From Pseudomonas parakoreensis (GTDB taxonomy: Bacteria > Pseudomonadota > Gammaproteobacteria > Pseudomonadales > Pseudomonadaceae), in contig NZ_BQHY01000007.1 in assembly GCF_021602155.1 (NCBI RefSeq), positions 248,001 to 312,000 on the forward strand: a stretch of 64,000 bases of DNA, in the 5' to 3' direction. Under the pieces are notes generated by a model. The model was given only the letters and a program-made list of their open reading frames with translations, ran no database searches and was not told the DNA's origin. The translations under genes were made by a program, and so were the position numbers. Positions within the stretch are counted from its first letter, which is position 1; the number at the start of each line of letters is the position of its first letter. Of the stretch, positions 9,733 through 22,598 are shown piece by piece.

Positions 9733-12678
9733 TCAGGCACTCAGGCCAGCCTTGCGCAGCAGGCTGGCCGGATCCACCGCATCGATCTGGCGCGGATCGA
9801 GAAACCGCGCAGCGTATTGCATGTAAACCCCGTCATTGATGAACAGCGCGAACAGCTCGGCGTCGATGTGCGCCTCGCGGCACATGGTGGCCATGATCGC
9901 CAATGCCTCGCTCAGGGTTTTGGCTTTCTTGTACGGCCGATCCGCAGCCGTCAGCGCCTCGAAAATATCGGCAATCGCCATCATCCGTGCCGGCAGGCTC
10001 ATGTCTTCGCGTTTCAGGCGCTTTGGATAGCCGCTGCCGTCCATTTTTTCGTGATGCCCGCCGGCGATTTCCGCGACGCTGTCCAGGTGCCCGGGGAAGG
10101 GCAGGTGGCTGAGCATCAGGATCGTCTGCACCATGTGGTGATTGATGATGTAGCGCTCTTCGCGGGTCAGGGTGCCCCGGGCAATGCTCAGGTTGTAGAG
10201 TTCGCCGCGATTGTATTTGTAACGCGGCACATCCAGTTTGAACCCCCACGGATTGTCTTCGGGAATCAGTTCACTCTCGGCGCGTTCGATCAGGTGTTCG
10301 GGCTTGTCCGCCAGCAGTGGCTCGCTGACTGGCAGCGTTGGCGCGGGCGTTTGCGCCTGACGGCGGTTTTCCTCCCATGACACCCCCAGGCGATCATCGA
10401 GGGTGCGCATCCAGCGCCGCTCGGCGATGCGCTCAAGGCGCTGCAGATCGGCGGGTGCCATGGCCTCGCCGCCCAGATTGCAGCGGGCAACAAAGGCAAA
10501 GTCATCGTCCAGTTGCGTCAGCGCGGCGTCACGCTGTTCGCTCAGTTGCGCCGCGTTGCCGCCGAGCGCCAGCGCCTGCCAATAACTGACCCAGGCATCG
10601 CGCTTGAGCACTTCGAAACGGGTGCGAATTTCGTGGATGCGATCGTTGAGGGTTTCCAGTTTGGTCGCCTTGTCGACGACGTATTCGGGTGTGGTGACCT
10701 TGCCGCAATCGTGCAGCCAGGCCGCGATGTGCAGGGCTTCCCACTCGTCTTCGTTGGGCTGATAACGCTGAAATGCCGGTGCCTGGCTGGCGGCAGCGGC
10801 TTGCGCAAGCATCAAGGTCAATTCCGGCACACGCTGGCAGTGGCCGCCGGTGTAGGGGCTCTTGGCGTCGATGGCGCCGGCCAGTAACTGGATGAACGCA
10901 TCGAGCAACTGCTTCTGTTTCGCTTGCAGACGCTGACTTTCAATACTCACCGCCGCCGCACCGGACACTGCTTGCAGGAAGGCAATGCGGTCCGGGCGCA
11001 GTTTTTCCAGATCCTGAGCGTTGCCGCTGTCGTTGATCAGCAGAATCAACAAGCCAATGGTCTCGTTGTGGCGGTTACGCAGGCGGATACCGATCAGGTG
11101 GATGCGCGGCGACTGCATGGCCAACAGGACGTTCTGCAAGTCTGCGGCCTGCTCGAAGCCGAGGCTGCTGACCACGTTGTCGGCGTGGATCAGTTGCTGA
11201 AACCACGCCGGGCCCTGATCTGCCAGCAGGTCCTGGCCGAGCACGTTGAACCCGGCCGGCTCCTGCGAAACACCGTCGATCACCAGTCCATAGGGTTCCA
11301 TGCGGTTGCCGTCGCTTTCGCGCAGATAGATCAACCCTGCCTGGGCCTGGGCGATCTGCACCGTTTCGAACAGCACCCGTTGCAGCAGCGGGGCGAAGCG
11401 GGTTTCGGCGCTGAGGCTGTCGGTGATGCGGAAGAAGCTGGCGAGTGTGTCTTTCATGCGCGCCATCGACAGGCTCAACTGGTCGACCTCCAGCACCGGC
11501 GAGCGGCGAGTGACCGGAAAATTGAAATCGAAACTGCGGATCGCGTCGGCTTCCTTGACCAGCGCGTGCAACGGTTTGACCAGAATCCGCGAGATCAGCC
11601 AGCCCAGCGGCAGGCACAGCAGCAAGATCGCGAGGGTGATCAGCGCGCCTTGCCAGCGCATGCGGTAGGCGTCGGCCAGCAGTTCGTCCTCCGGCACCAG
11701 CAGGGCCATCTGCAAACCGTTCGGCCCACCTTCCTCCAGGTTGCTGCGGGCGACGATCCAGTGGCGCCCATTGACGTCGAGCCGTTTGCCCTGATGGGGC
11801 GTGGACAGCAACGCGTGCAGGTTCGGGCTCAGGTCGGCGGCCTTGGCCAGGCGCGCGCTGCGGTCATCGACAATCAGCCGGCGGCTATCGGGATAGGCCA
11901 CCGCATTGCCATCGGCATCGAACAACACGATTTCGGTGGAGGGGGTGACGACGTGCTTGAGCAAGGTGGCGGAAAGTGCTTCAAGGGTCAGGTCGGCACC
12001 GATGACGGAGTCTGCGCTGCTGCGACGGGCGAGCGTGGTGCCCACATTGTGCGTGGAGAAAAATACATAGGGCTCGGTGGTGATCTGGTCACCCTGTTGC
12101 AGGGCGTTGATGTACCAGTTGCGGGTACGCGGGTCGTAGCGGTCGTCGGAATTGACGTCGCGCCCCACCGGCGCCAGTGTCTGATCGAAGAACAGTGACT
12201 GCGACGATACGGTGCCGCTGGCGTCGTGCTCGATGCTCCAGACCTGATAGACCGCGGTCGGCGGCGCCTTGAGCAGGGTTTTAAGGGCGTTGGTACGCAA
12301 GGGTCGAACCATGAAGAAGTCGCCGTTGCCGTACCCCAGATACAGCGACGCGAGATCGCTGTTGTCCTTGAGTGACTGACTGAACGGCTTGAGTAGCGCC
12401 AGACGCTGTTGCAGGCGCGAAGCGCCGGCCGCCTGATTGTCGGCCAGCAGGCTCAGCAGGTGCCGGATCGGTTCGTAAGTTGAATGCAGGTCCAGGCGCA
12501 CGTCCTGTTCGATGCGATTGAACAGGTTTTCACTGCTCGACAGGATGATCCGGGTGGTCTGGCGATAATTGAACAACCCCAGCACAACGCCTGTCAGCAA
12601 CAGCAGGAAGGTGAACATGACGCTGATGTGCACGTGCAACGGGAATCGGCGTTGATCCGGGCGCAGTGGTCTGGGCAT
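9733..12678 (-). CDS. membrane dCache-GAF-HD-GYP phosphohydrolase
   Basis: A 981-residue signalling protein. The N-terminal membrane segment (about 18-40) is followed by a large periplasmic dCache-like sensor (to about 340), a second membrane segment (about 350-372), HAMP, a GAF-like region (about 430-600) and a C-terminal HD-GYP domain. The HD pair is in AAWLHDCGKVTTPEY (near 654) and the GYP motif in GGHHEKMDGSGYPKR (near 874), so c-di-GMP hydrolysis is plausible. The two motifs are about 220 residues apart, much more than in a standard HD-GYP domain, which implies an inserted segment. The start MPRPLRP has GGAGAG eight bases upstream. Confidence 0.88.
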   Translation of the reverse strand: MPRPLRPDQRRFPLHVHISVMFTFLLLLTGVVLGLFNYRQTTRIILSSSENLFNRIEQDVRLDLHSTYEPIRHLLSLLADNQAAGASRLQQRLALLKPFSQSLKDNSDLASLYLGYGNGDFFMVRPLRTNALKTLLKAPPTAVYQVWSIEHDASGTVSSQSLFFDQTLAPVGRDVNSDDRYDPRTRNWYINALQQGDQITTEPYVFFSTHNVGTTLARRSSADSVIGADLTLEALSATLLKHVVTPSTEIVLFDADGNAVAYPDSRRLIVDDRSARLAKAADLSPNLHALLSTPHQGKRLDVNGRHWIVARSNLEEGGPNGLQMALLVPEDELLADAYRMRWQGALITLAILLLCLPLGWLISRILVKPLHALVKEADAIRSFDFNFPVTRRSPVLEVDQLSLSMARMKDTLASFFRITDSLSAETRFAPLLQRVLFETVQIAQAQAGLIYLRESDGNRMEPYGLVIDGVSQEPAGFNVLGQDLLADQGPAWFQQLIHADNVVSSLGFEQAADLQNVLLAMQSPRIHLIGIRLRNRHNETIGLLILLINDSGNAQDLEKLRPDRIAFLQAVSGAAAVSIESQRLQAKQKQLLDAFIQLLAGAIDAKSPYTGGHCQRVPELTLMLAQAAAASQAPAFQRYQPNEDEWEALHIAAWLHDCGKVTTPEYVVDKATKLETLNDRIHEIRTRFEVLKRDAWVSYWQALALGGNAAQLSEQRDAALTQLDDDFAFVARCNLGGEAMAPADLQRLERIAERRWMRTLDDRLGVSWEENRRQAQTPAPTLPVSEPLLADKPEHLIERAESELIPEDNPWGFKLDVPRYKYNRGELYNLSIARGTLTREERYIINHHMVQTILMLSHLPFPGHLDSVAEIAGGHHEKMDGSGYPKRLKREDMSLPARMMAIADIFEALTAADRPYKKAKTLSEALAIMATMCREAHIDAELFALFINDGVYMQYAARFLDPRQIDAVDPASLLRKAGLSA

Positions 12679-12726
12679 TGCTGACTCTCCATTGAAGTAA
12701 ACACACTGCTCAGCGTCCAAGCATAG

Positions 12727-16379
<3,653 letters not shown>

Positions 16380-16383
<4 letters not shown>

Positions 16384-17006
16384 ACTAGTGCGTTGCGTTT
16401 GGCCATCTCGATAAGTTCCACCAGAGACCTGGCTTTCAGTTTCTGCATCAGGCGTTTTTTATAGGTGCTGACAGTCTTGTTGCTGAGAAACATGCCTTTG
16501 GCAATTTCCTTGTTGGTGCGCCCTTGGGCAAATAACTGCAGAACCATGAGTTCCCGGTCATTGACGGACTTGAATAACTCCAGTTCGGCATAACGCACAT
16601 CATCGCTGCGCACCGGATTCAATGCCTGGCTGGGGAAATAGTTGTAACCGGAAAGTACCGCCTTGATGGCACTGACCAGTTCGCTCAAGTCTTCTTCCTT
16701 GCACACATAACCGGATGCACCGGACTGCATGCAGCGAATGCCGAACAGGGTCGGGCATTGTGCGGTCAGCACCAGGGTCTTGAGCGGGGTCCCCATGGCG
16801 TTGAAACGGGCGAGGACTTCCAGGCCGTCGAGTTTGGGAATGCTGATATCAAGGATGATCAGGTCGGGCATGCATTCGCGGACCATCTGCATGGCATCGA
16901 CCCCGTTATCGGTTTCGCCGACGACCTTGTAACCTTCATGCTCGAGCAGCATCCGAACGGCAAGCCGGATGACGGGGTGATCATCGACAATAAAAACGGA
17001 GTTCAT
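16380..17006 (-). CDS. BvgA/EvgA-type response regulator (NarL/FixJ family)
   Basis: The 208-residue regulator has a receiver (FIVDDHPVIRLAVRMLLE, phospho-Asp in LIILDISIPKLDG near 54) and a LuxR-type helix-turn-helix (GRTNKEIAKGMFLSNKTVSTYKKRLMQKL). Length and sequence style match BvgA/EvgA. It is the first gene of a two-gene operon, and its stop overlaps the start of the BvgS-type kinase, which is its likely phosphodonor. MNSVFIVDD at 17006 is chosen over the longer frame to 17042. Target genes are unknown; nothing nearby resembles a virulence locus. Confidence 0.93.
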
Positions 17007-17352
17007 AATCAAATCCCATACGTGCGCGAATAAAGCGCGCACCTTAGCTCAGATAAATGAGCGGCCGCATGAACTCCCACGGCTTTAGCAGCGATATAGG
17101 ATAAGTCCTACACGCTAAAGGGAAATCGACTACGATCAAACTCAGTGTCGCGTAAGGAAGTGTTTAGGATATTTGTTTATCTGAATGTCTTAAGTTGCTT
17201 GTAGAGTATTGAAGAAGCAGAGTTTGTCCGGTTTTTTTGAGTGTTAAACAAATGACACTTGGAAGTCACAAATATTGCGAACCGTAACACCGGTTCAATG
17301 GACCACGCGCTCAACCGGGCAGTCATGGCGACCCGGTGAGCGCAGTGTTCTG
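17007..17352. other. intergenic region upstream of the BvgA/S-type operon
   Basis: About 346 AT-richer bases that should contain the promoter of the regulator-kinase operon on the minus strand. No coding signal is seen. A hairpin lies at 17307-17343 beside the dgt stop codon. Confidence 0.5.
17307..17343 (-). terminator. hairpin after dgt
   Basis: The arms GCGCTCAACCGGG and CCCGGTGAGCGC form an almost perfect stem 10 bases beyond the dgt stop. No T-tract follows on the minus strand, so termination efficiency is uncertain. Confidence 0.5.
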
Positions 17353-18681
17353 TCAGTGGCTGGAACGTCCGGTCATTTCCAGCGCCATGTCGCTGGCGTA
17401 GCTGTCGGTCATCCCGGCGATGAAGTCGATCATGCGCAGAAACGAAGTGTGCAACGGGCCATGGGGATCCGGCGCATTGTTGCCCAGCAGATCGAGGATG
17501 CGTCGGCTTTTGAACGACGGCGTGCGTCCGCCATGTTGCTCCAGCGCGGCGCCGCAGAACGCGTTGAGGAGGATTTCCAGGGTGGTGTAGGCGCCGATTT
17601 CATGCAGCGTCTTGCGCTTGTCCTGAAAAATCTTCTTGCGCGCAATGTCCTTGGCGTTCAGCACGCAGCGTTTGGCCGGGCCGTGCATGTGTTCCACCAG
17701 GTCGCCGTGCAGAGTGCCTGCCAGCAATGCGTCCTGTTGTTCGACGAACGCCCTGGCGGCGGCGTTGGTCAAGTGCTCGATGGCCTTGCCGCGCAGGATC
17801 GCCAGTTTGCGTCGACGCGAATCCTGCGGGCCGAGCTGGCGATAGGTTTCCGGCAGATCGTCTCCCACCAGGCCGAGCAGCAGCGATTCAACCTCCGCGT
17901 ACTCCAGCAGTTCCATTTCCAGGCCGTCTTCGAGGTCGATCAGTGCATAACAGATGTCGTCAGCCGCTTCCATCAGGTACACCAGCGGATGCCGCGCCCA
18001 GCGTTGGTCTTCCAGTTGTGGCAGGCCGAGCTTGTGGGCGATCTGCTCCAGCAGTGGCAGTTCGCTCTGATAGCAGCCGAACTTGTGTTTCTTGTAGCCC
18101 AGCGAGTCGGCGTGACGTGCGGTCCACGGATACTTCAGATACGTGCCGAGGGTGGCGTAAGTGAGGCGGGTGCCACCGTCGAACTGGTGATACTCAAGCT
18201 GAGTCAGCACCCGAAAGCCCTGCGCGTTGCCTTCGAAATTGAGGAAGTCACCGCGCTCCGCTTCGCTCATGCCGTCCAGCCAGCCGCGCCCGGCGGCTTG
18301 CTGGAACCAGTGACGAATGGCGTCTTCACCGGAGTGGCCGAATGGCGGGTTGCCGATGTCATGGGCCAGGCAGGCCGATTGCACGACCATGCCCAGATCG
18401 CTCGGGTCGCACCAGTCGGGCAGGGCGCTGCGCAAGGTTTCGCCGACGCGCATGCCCAGCGAGCGGCCGACGCAGCTGACTTCCAGCGAGTGGGTCAGAC
18501 GGGTGTGGATATGGTCGTTACTCGATACCGGATGCACCTGGGTCTTGCGCCCCAGACGGCGGAAGGCGCCGGAGAAGATGATGCGGTCGTGGTCTTTGTG
18601 GAACGGGCTGCGGCCCAGCTCTTGCGGGCTGTGCAGCGGTTTTCCAAGGCGTTCGCGGTTGAGCAGGGTCTGCCAATCCAA
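17353..18681 (-). CDS. dgt: deoxyguanosinetriphosphate triphosphohydrolase (dGTPase)
   Basis: A 442-residue HD-superfamily dNTPase that hydrolyses dGTP to deoxyguanosine and triphosphate. The N-terminal [30 protein letters not shown] region and the HD motif in [19 protein letters not shown] are diagnostic; downstream [15 protein letters not shown] is also conserved. The length fits the dGTPase type found in pseudomonads. It is a single gene; the EAL gene lies upstream in the same direction after a 76-base spacer. Confidence 0.94.
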   Translation of the reverse strand: MDWQTLLNRERLGKPLHSPQELGRSPFHKDHDRIIFSGAFRRLGRKTQVHPVSSNDHIHTRLTHSLEVSCVGRSLGMRVGETLRSALPDWCDPSDLGMVVQSACLAHDIGNPPFGHSGEDAIRHWFQQAAGRGWLDGMSEAERGDFLNFEGNAQGFRVLTQLEYHQFDGGTRLTYATLGTYLKYPWTARHADSLGYKKHKFGCYQSELPLLEQIAHKLGLPQLEDQRWARHPLVYLMEAADDICYALIDLEDGLEMELLEYAEVESLLLGLVGDDLPETYRQLGPQDSRRRKLAILRGKAIEHLTNAAARAFVEQQDALLAGTLHGDLVEHMHGPAKRCVLNAKDIARKKIFQDKRKTLHEIGAYTTLEILLNAFCGAALEQHGGRTPSFKSRRILDLLGNNAPDPHGPLHTSFLRMIDFIAGMTDSYASDMALEMTGRSSH

Positions 18682-18757
18682 GGCTGGTTCTCTCCGTCGG
18701 TGACTGGGATGACTGTTGCCCTAGCTTCCCGGTTCAGGCTCGCACCTGCAAGCGGAA

Positions 18758-19921
18758 CTACAGGCCCGCGGCATCGATATCGATCAGCAGCAGGCGCTCG
18801 CCGTTATCGAAGAACTGCCCGGCGGTCAGGCAATACTGGTTACTCGTGGCGTCGCGGTAGGTGCTGGACAGCGTCAGGCGACGTTCTTCCCAGCCTTCGG
18901 CGAGCAAGTGATAGAAGTACGGACGCCATGACCAGTTATGGCCCAGGTAGCGGTTATCGGCGACCCAGCCGGTGTTGCGCCATTCAAGGTTGGGCGTGAG
19001 TTGGGTGCCATGCCGGTCGCATTGGTAGAACCGCAGCAACCACGGAAAGGCTTCCAGTTGCGGCAGCGCACTGAGCGGTGCGTGGGCCTGAGCCCAGGCC
19101 TGGAGAATCGCCATCAGTTCGCTGAGTTGTTGGCGCATTTGCATCAGGCGTCCGCGTTCGGCCAGTTTCTGCCGCACGTAACGCTGGCGCAATTCAGCGA
19201 AGCGCTGCACGAAGGCATCCGTTGGATAGAGCGCCTCCTGCGCCCGGGCGAACAGGAAACCCTGAACGTAGCGCGAACCGCATTCCAGGGCGAAATTGAG
19301 CTGGGCCTCGGTTTCCACACCTTCGGCAATGATCCAGCAGCCGGTCTTCTCGGCCATCTGCGCCAGTGCCTTGACCACATCACTGCTCGGCCCGCCGAGT
19401 GCGGCAGCCTGGAACAGGCGCATGTCGAGTTTGAGGATGTCCGGCTGCAAGGCCAGCACCCGATCGAGCTGCGAATAACCGGCGCCGAAATCATCAATCG
19501 CAATCCGCGCTCCCGCGTCGCGATAACGCGCCACCACTTCGGCCAGACGCTGACTGTTGCCGCCCAGCTCAGTGATCTCGAACACGATGCGTTGCGGGTC
19601 GACGTCGTGTCGCAACATTTGCTTGAGGCTGGGCAGCGGCTGTTCGGCGCGCAGGCGACTGATCCAGCGTGGCGACATGTTCAGGCTGAGAAACCACTCC
19701 GAGGGGGCTTCATGCAGTCGGCTCAGGGCGTTGTCGCGGATCTGTCGGTCGAGGCGGCGCAGGGCGATGGCGGGTGTGCGCGGGTCGGCGAACAATGGCC
19801 CGACCGAGACCAGTTGGCCATCGGACTGGCGCAGGCGACCCAATGCTTCGACGCCTGCAATGCGCCCAGTGGCGGTATCGATGAAAGGTTGAAAGCAGGC
19901 GAGCGGTTGCCCGTCGATCAC
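18758..19921 (-). CDS. EAL-domain cyclic-di-GMP phosphodiesterase
   Basis: The 387-residue cytoplasmic protein starts directly with an EAL domain. Catalytic signatures are intact: EAL at residues 25-27 (GVEALGRLR), LSLNMSP, FEITELG, IDDFGAGYSQ, LKLD, AEGVET and QGFLFA. Active c-di-GMP hydrolysis is therefore expected. The last 150 residues form a separate C-terminal domain, with an arrangement similar to the YkuI-type EAL proteins that have a PAS-like C-terminal module; that likeness is by architecture only. No GGDEF or membrane segment is present. A hairpin at 19975-20013 lies upstream. Confidence 0.9.
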   Translation of the reverse strand: MIDGQPLACFQPFIDTATGRIAGVEALGRLRQSDGQLVSVGPLFADPRTPAIALRRLDRQIRDNALSRLHEAPSEWFLSLNMSPRWISRLRAEQPLPSLKQMLRHDVDPQRIVFEITELGGNSQRLAEVVARYRDAGARIAIDDFGAGYSQLDRVLALQPDILKLDMRLFQAAALGGPSSDVVKALAQMAEKTGCWIIAEGVETEAQLNFALECGSRYVQGFLFARAQEALYPTDAFVQRFAELRQRYVRQKLAERGRLMQMRQQLSELMAILQAWAQAHAPLSALPQLEAFPWLLRFYQCDRHGTQLTPNLEWRNTGWVADNRYLGHNWSWRPYFYHLLAEGWEERRLTLSSTYRDATSNQYCLTAGQFFDNGERLLLIDIDAAGL

Positions 19922-19974
19922 GGGGCCTCCTTAGTCGTTCTTGTTCTGGGTGAACCCCGCCGACCGGGTAGGCG

Positions 19975-20013
19975 CGCGGGATTGAACCTCCGGGTAAAGA
20001 GGTTCATCCCGCG
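19975..20013. repeat. long hairpin between EAL gene and yqjDE-type operon
   Basis: The arms CGCGGGATTGAACCTC (19975-19990) and GAGGTTCATCCCGCG (19999-20013) pair over 15 bases with one bulged T and an 8-base loop. It lies 3' of the three-gene operon ending at 20046 and 5' of the EAL gene. No T-run follows; it may be a terminator or mRNA-stabilising structure. Confidence 0.6.
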
Positions 20014-20045
20014 GATATTGCAAGAATGCAGCCAGATGCGCCGGC

Positions 20046-20384
20046 TCAGCGTTTGCCCGAGCTCTGCATTACCAGTCTGATCAGCGGCCCGAGGCTGGTG
20101 CCCAGACGTATCAGTCGGGTCAGACCGCCGACGCCCCCGCTTTTTGCGCCCTTGCCGGTGATAAACCCCAGCAGGGTCACAGCGGCCACGCCCCATAGCG
20201 GCGCGTGCTTGATGCCGAAACCTGCTTGCAGGTTTTGCGTCATCCCGCGCATGCGCTGCAAGGGTTGCAGCACTTGCCCGGCTTCATGGCGGATTTCCTG
20301 CCGGTGCATTTCCATACGCAGGCGGATCAGTGCCTTGCGCATTTCCCGGCGCGAGCTGTTGTGTGGCAGTTCAGGCAAGCTCAT
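20046..20384 (-). CDS. small basic membrane-associated protein of the yqjDE-type operon
   Basis: This 112-residue basic protein has a charged N-terminal half (MRKALIRLRMEMHRQEIRHEAGQ) followed by a hydrophobic segment near residues 65-78 (LWGVAAVTLLGFITG) and a second hydrophobic C-terminal stretch. It overlaps the upstream YqjE-type gene by four bases, so it is the third gene of that operon. It occupies the position of E. coli yqjK, but I do not recognise a firm family. A role in the envelope under stress is inferred only from the neighbours. Confidence 0.75.
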   Translation of the reverse strand: MSLPELPHNSSRREMRKALIRLRMEMHRQEIRHEAGQVLQPLQRMRGMTQNLQAGFGIKHAPLWGVAAVTLLGFITGKGAKSGGVGGLTRLIRLGTSLGPLIRLVMQSSGKR

Positions 20385-20767
20385 GGCAACAGGCGCTCCC
20401 GATCGTTGGCCAACTCTTCCAGCGTGCCGTGGAAGGGCGAGGATTCATCGAAGACGGCTGCTTTGAGGCGTAGCCCACAGAAAGCGGCGGCCAAGGTGTA
20501 GAACACGCACAGGCCGATGATTGCCGCCAGGCGATAAGTGTCCCAGAACACGATCAGCACCAGCGTCGACAGACCGACCAGCAACAGCAGGGCAAACACC
20601 AGTGCCAGGCCTGCGAACAGCAACAGGCTGACGGTGCGTGCTTTCTGCTCCTGCAACTCGATGCCGAACAGTTCGACATGGCTGTGCAGCAAGCCGAGAA
20701 CAGCGGCGCCCAGACGCCGCGTGGAGGATGAGGTGCCCGACCCTAGGCCGGATTCGCCGATCGACAT
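20381..20767 (-). CDS. yqjE: YqjE-type phage-holin-family (Holin 3_6) inner membrane protein
   Basis: The 128-residue protein has two strong hydrophobic segments (about residues 47-70 and 76-98) after a cytoplasmic amphipathic region (LLHSHVELFGIELQEQKARTVS), the pattern of the putative Actinobacterial holin-X/YqjE family. It is the middle gene of a compact three-gene unit: two bases separate it from the DUF883 gene and it overlaps the next gene by four bases. Despite the family name there is no phage context here; such proteins are ordinary chromosomal genes. Confidence 0.85.
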   Translation of the reverse strand: MSIGESGLGSGTSSSTRRLGAAVLGLLHSHVELFGIELQEQKARTVSLLLFAGLALVFALLLLVGLSTLVLIVFWDTYRLAAIIGLCVFYTLAAAFCGLRLKAAVFDESSPFHGTLEELANDRERLLP

Positions 20768-20769
20768 GA

Positions 20770-21084
20770 TCAGCGCCGAGTGGCCAGCAGGCCAATCAGA
20801 AAGCCCACTCCGGCAGCAATGCCCACCGACTGCCAGGGATTGGCCGACACGTAGTCTTCAGTCGCGGTGACGGCGGCCTGACCGCGATCGCGCAGGGTGT
20901 CTTCGGTCAGCTTCAGGGTTTCACGTGCGCGCAACAGGCTGTCGTGGATCTGCTCACGCAGCTCATCAGCCTGATCGCCCGCCAGCGTCGCGGTGTGTTC
21001 GAGCAACCGCTCGGTGTCGGCGACCAGAGTCTGGAAGTCGTTCATCAGGATTTCTTGAGCGGTCTTTGCCTTGATGCTGGCCAT
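20770..21084 (-). CDS. yqjD: DUF883 (ElaB/YqjD) membrane-anchored protein
   Basis: A 104-residue tail-anchored protein. A long helical region (residues about 12-75, with LVADTERLLEHTATLAGDQADELREQ) is followed by the family hallmark DYVSANPWQSVGIAAGVGFLIGLLATRR. In E. coli the YqjD/ElaB proteins are inner-membrane, stationary-phase induced and reported to bind ribosomes. It is the first gene of the operon. The minus-strand ATG is preceded by a GGAGAT motif. Confidence 0.92.
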   Translation of the reverse strand: MASIKAKTAQEILMNDFQTLVADTERLLEHTATLAGDQADELREQIHDSLLRARETLKLTEDTLRDRGQAAVTATEDYVSANPWQSVGIAAGVGFLIGLLATRR

Positions 21085-21389
21085 GGGTGGATCTCCGTAA
21101 GTGACGTCTGAAGCGTTCGAGTATGAGCCTTGCGCGAAGGTTCAGTACAAATGACTGGTACAGCTTTTGCTATGTCCTGGTGCGTTCTGCCGCGCTCGTG
21201 CGCTGTTGGCGGGCGTACATGCAGCAAAACCTTAACTCAAATAATCCTGGTCCGTGTCAGGACATTGACCTTGTGCGCCAAAGCGGTTCACTGCAGCGTC
21301 ACTGCGGTGCCTGGCCGGGCGCAACTTGGTGCATGAATTGTCCGCGCGAACCGCTTTGGTGCCTTTCTAGCCTTCAGGTCTGCCTTTTT
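21085..21389. other. divergent promoter region between yqjD-type gene and amt
   Basis: About 305 bases that must contain the promoters of both divergent units. The amt reading frame stays open back to 21123, but I see no start there with a ribosome site. No sigma54 site with correct spacing was found. Confidence 0.45.
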
Positions 21390-22598
21390 ATGGAAAATCT
21401 GCAAAGCGCTGTGGACACGCTGGTCCACAGCTCCAACACGTTGTTCATTCTGATCGGTGCGGTGATGGTGTTGGCGATGCACGCCGGTTTCGCCTTCCTT
21501 GAAGTCGGCACGGTGCGCCAGAAAAATCAGGTCAATGCACTGTCCAAGATCCTCAGTGACTTTGCCGTTTCGACGCTGGCCTATTTCTTTATAGGCTATT
21601 GGATCTCCTATGGGGTGACCTTCATGCAGCCGGCGGCGGTGCTGAGCGCGGATCACGGTTACGGTCTGGTGAAGTTTTTCTTCCTGCTGACCTTTGCCGC
21701 GGCGATTCCGGCGATCATCTCCGGCGGGATTGCCGAGCGTGCGCGATTCGTTCCGCAGTTGTGTGCGACAGCGCTGATCGTGGCGTACATCTACCCGTTT
21801 TTCGAGGGCATGGTCTGGAACGGCAACTACGGTCTGCAAGCCTGGCTGACGGCGCGCTTTGGCGCGGCGTTCCATGATTTCGCCGGTTCCGTGGTGGTGC
21901 ACGCCATGGGCGGCTGGCTGGCACTGGCGGCGGTTTTGCTGCTCGGTCCGCGCAACGGCCGTTATCGCGAAGGGCGTCTGGTGGCGTTCGCGCCGTCGAG
22001 CATTCCGTTTCTGGCGCTGGGTTCTTGGATTCTCATCGTCGGCTGGTTCGGCTTCAACGTGATGAGCGCGCAGACCTTGCAGGGCGTCAGCGGTCTGGTG
22101 GCGGTCAACTCGTTGATGGCCATGGTCGGCGGTACCGTGGCGGCGCTGATCGCCGGGCGCAATGACCCAGGCTTCCTGCACAACGGCCCGCTGGCCGGGC
22201 TGGTAGCCGTCTGCGCCGGTTCCGACCTGATGCACCCGGTAGGCGCGCTGGTAACCGGCGCACTGGCCGGTGCCTTGTTCGTCTGGTGCTTTACCGCCGC
22301 GCAAGTCAAATGGCGCATCGACGACGTGCTCGGCGTATGGCCGTTGCACGGTCTGTGCGGCGTGTGGGGCGGGATCGCCTGCGGCCTCTTCGGCCAGACT
22401 GCGCTGGGGGGGCTTGGCGGCGTCAGCCTGATCAGTCAGTTGATCGGCAGCGCGCTGGGTGTGCTGGTGGCACTGATCGGCGGATTCGCCGTCTACGGCG
22501 TGATCAAGGCCTTGCACGGCCTGCGCCTGAGTCAGGAACAAGAGTATTACGGCGCCGACCTGTCGCTGCACAAGATCGGCGCGGTGAGCCAGGACTAG
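21390..22598 (+). CDS. ammonium transporter (Amt/AmtB family)
   Basis: This 402-residue integral membrane protein has about 11 hydrophobic segments and Amt signatures: FAFLEVGTVRQKNQ early, DFAGSVVVHAMGGW (periplasmic pore histidine) and VWPLHGLCGVWGGIACGLFG (second pore histidine). It imports ammonium/ammonia. The start is placed at MENLQSA because the first Amt helix follows directly; the ribosome site is weak. There is no adjacent glnK, which usually accompanies the main amtB, so this is likely a secondary transporter. It ends convergently with the antiporter gene, overlapping by four bases. Confidence 0.92.
   Translation: MENLQSAVDTLVHSSNTLFILIGAVMVLAMHAGFAFLEVGTVRQKNQVNALSKILSDFAVSTLAYFFIGYWISYGVTFMQPAAVLSADHGYGLVKFFFLLTFAAAIPAIISGGIAERARFVPQLCATALIVAYIYPFFEGMVWNGNYGLQAWLTARFGAAFHDFAGSVVVHAMGGWLALAAVLLLGPRNGRYREGRLVAFAPSSIPFLALGSWILIVGWFGFNVMSAQTLQGVSGLVAVNSLMAMVGGTVAALIAGRNDPGFLHNGPLAGLVAVCAGSDLMHPVGALVTGALAGALFVWCFTAAQVKWRIDDVLGVWPLHGLCGVWGGIACGLFGQTALGGLGGVSLISQLIGSALGVLVALIGGFAVYGVIKALHGLRLSQEQEYYGADLSLHKIGAVSQD

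Noticed and set aside
20381-20767. A prophage remnant suggested by the holin-family name
   Set aside because: The neighbours are the ordinary chromosomal yqjD/yqjE-type genes and no other phage gene is present.
21085-21389. A sigma54 promoter before the ammonium transporter
   Set aside because: TGGC-like sequences exist, but the GG-to-GC spacing is 11 or more where 10 is required.
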